Of a stretch of DNA of 22,379 nucleotides, positions 22,322 to 22,379 are shown piece by piece (within the stretch, counting starts at the first letter, position 1; every line of letters starts with the position of its first letter). The DNA lies in contig CAJWIW010000008.1 of the NCBI GenBank assembly GCA_913041865.1, forward strand, positions 1-22,379, given 5' to 3'. Under the pieces are notes generated by a model, which had not been told where the DNA came from, did not search any database, and saw only the letters and a program-made list of their open reading frames with translations. This DNA comes from an uncultured Gammaproteobacteria bacterium (GTDB taxonomy: Bacteria; Pseudomonadota; Gammaproteobacteria; GCA-002705445; GCA-002716945). The position numbers and the translations under genes were made by a program.

Positions 22322-22376
22322 ATTAATTGATATGCGGTTAGGCGAACGTGCTACGAACATGTGCACCGCAATTAAT
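22322..22376. repeat. Imperfect inverted repeat at the right edge
   Basis: ATTAATT (22322-22328) and GCGGT (22334-22338) pair with ACCGC (22365-22369) and AATTAAT (22370-22376), leaving a five-base bulge on the left arm and a 26-base centre. Inside the centre two near-identical octamers, CGAACGTG (22343-22350) and CGAACATG (22354-22361), lie 11 bases apart, one helical turn. It could be an operator, a recombination site or a hairpin. The window ends three bases after it, so the context is cut. Confidence 0.45.
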
Positions 22377-22379
22377 CCA

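Noticed and set aside
22337..22343. GTTAGGC, a match to the integron attC core GTTRRRY
   Set aside because: No partner RYYYAAC was found 50-140 bases away on either side within the window, and no integrase or cassette is present.
1..22379. CRISPR arrays, insertion sequences, prophage or defence modules
   Set aside because: No regularly spaced repeats, transposase, integrase, phage structural gene or known defence domain was recognised on either strand.

Overview
The window is about 22 kb of AT-rich bacterial chromosome. Genes are packed tightly, with many start/stop overlaps and almost no intergenic DNA. The products and gene order point to a streamlined gammaproteobacterium, probably marine and SAR86-like in style, but lineage cannot be fixed from sequence reading alone. 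Recognisable gammaproteobacterial neighbourhoods are trpS-scpA-scpB-rluB, surE-pcm-yqaA, hom-thrC, trxB divergent from ftsK followed by serS, and dnaX-ybaB-recR. Several genes usual in these neighbourhoods are missing, which fits genome reduction.

Layout: 1-3427 holds a 5'-truncated trpS, then the condensin-associated scpA and scpB and an rluB-type pseudouridine synthase, with a moaB-like gene on the other strand between scpB and rluB. 3413-3931 is a minus-strand Smr-domain gene. 3983-5893 is surE-pcm-yqaA (nucleotidase, protein repair methyltransferase, membrane protein). 5882-6247 is a minus-strand Mth938-like protein. 6307-9153 is hom-thrC plus a 54-residue two-helix membrane protein, i.e. 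the last steps of threonine synthesis. 9156-10103 is trxB on the minus strand. 10216-13696 is ftsK-serS. Two serine tRNA genes (anticodons TGA and GGA) follow, flanking a UMF1-type transporter gene. 15308-17686 is a compact same-strand cluster: a secreted PCuAC copper chaperone, a secreted DUF4399 protein, an unrecognised cytosolic protein, a [2Fe-2S] ferredoxin and a ChrR-like double cupin. 17720-20175 is dnaX-ybaB-recR. 20172-21762 is a minus-strand pair: a Ste24-like M48 membrane protease and a pterin-4a-carbinolamine dehydratase.

At about 21775 the sequence changes abruptly. To the left is AT-rich protease sequence. To the right is higher-GC sequence carrying only the C-terminal end of a Baeyer-Villiger monooxygenase, a short unknown ORF and a terminal imperfect inverted repeat. 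The junction falls within a few bases of the protease start codon. It is either a recombination scar or an assembly chimera.

No CRISPR array, insertion sequence, prophage module or defence system was seen. The most system-like candidate is the PCuAC/DUF4399/orphan/ferredoxin/cupin cluster. Other points worth checking are an E. coli-like slippery heptamer with an immediate -1 stop in dnaX, a RecR that has lost part of its zinc finger, a tRNA-Ser with U at position 73, and convergent gene pairs that all abut or overlap at their 3' ends.
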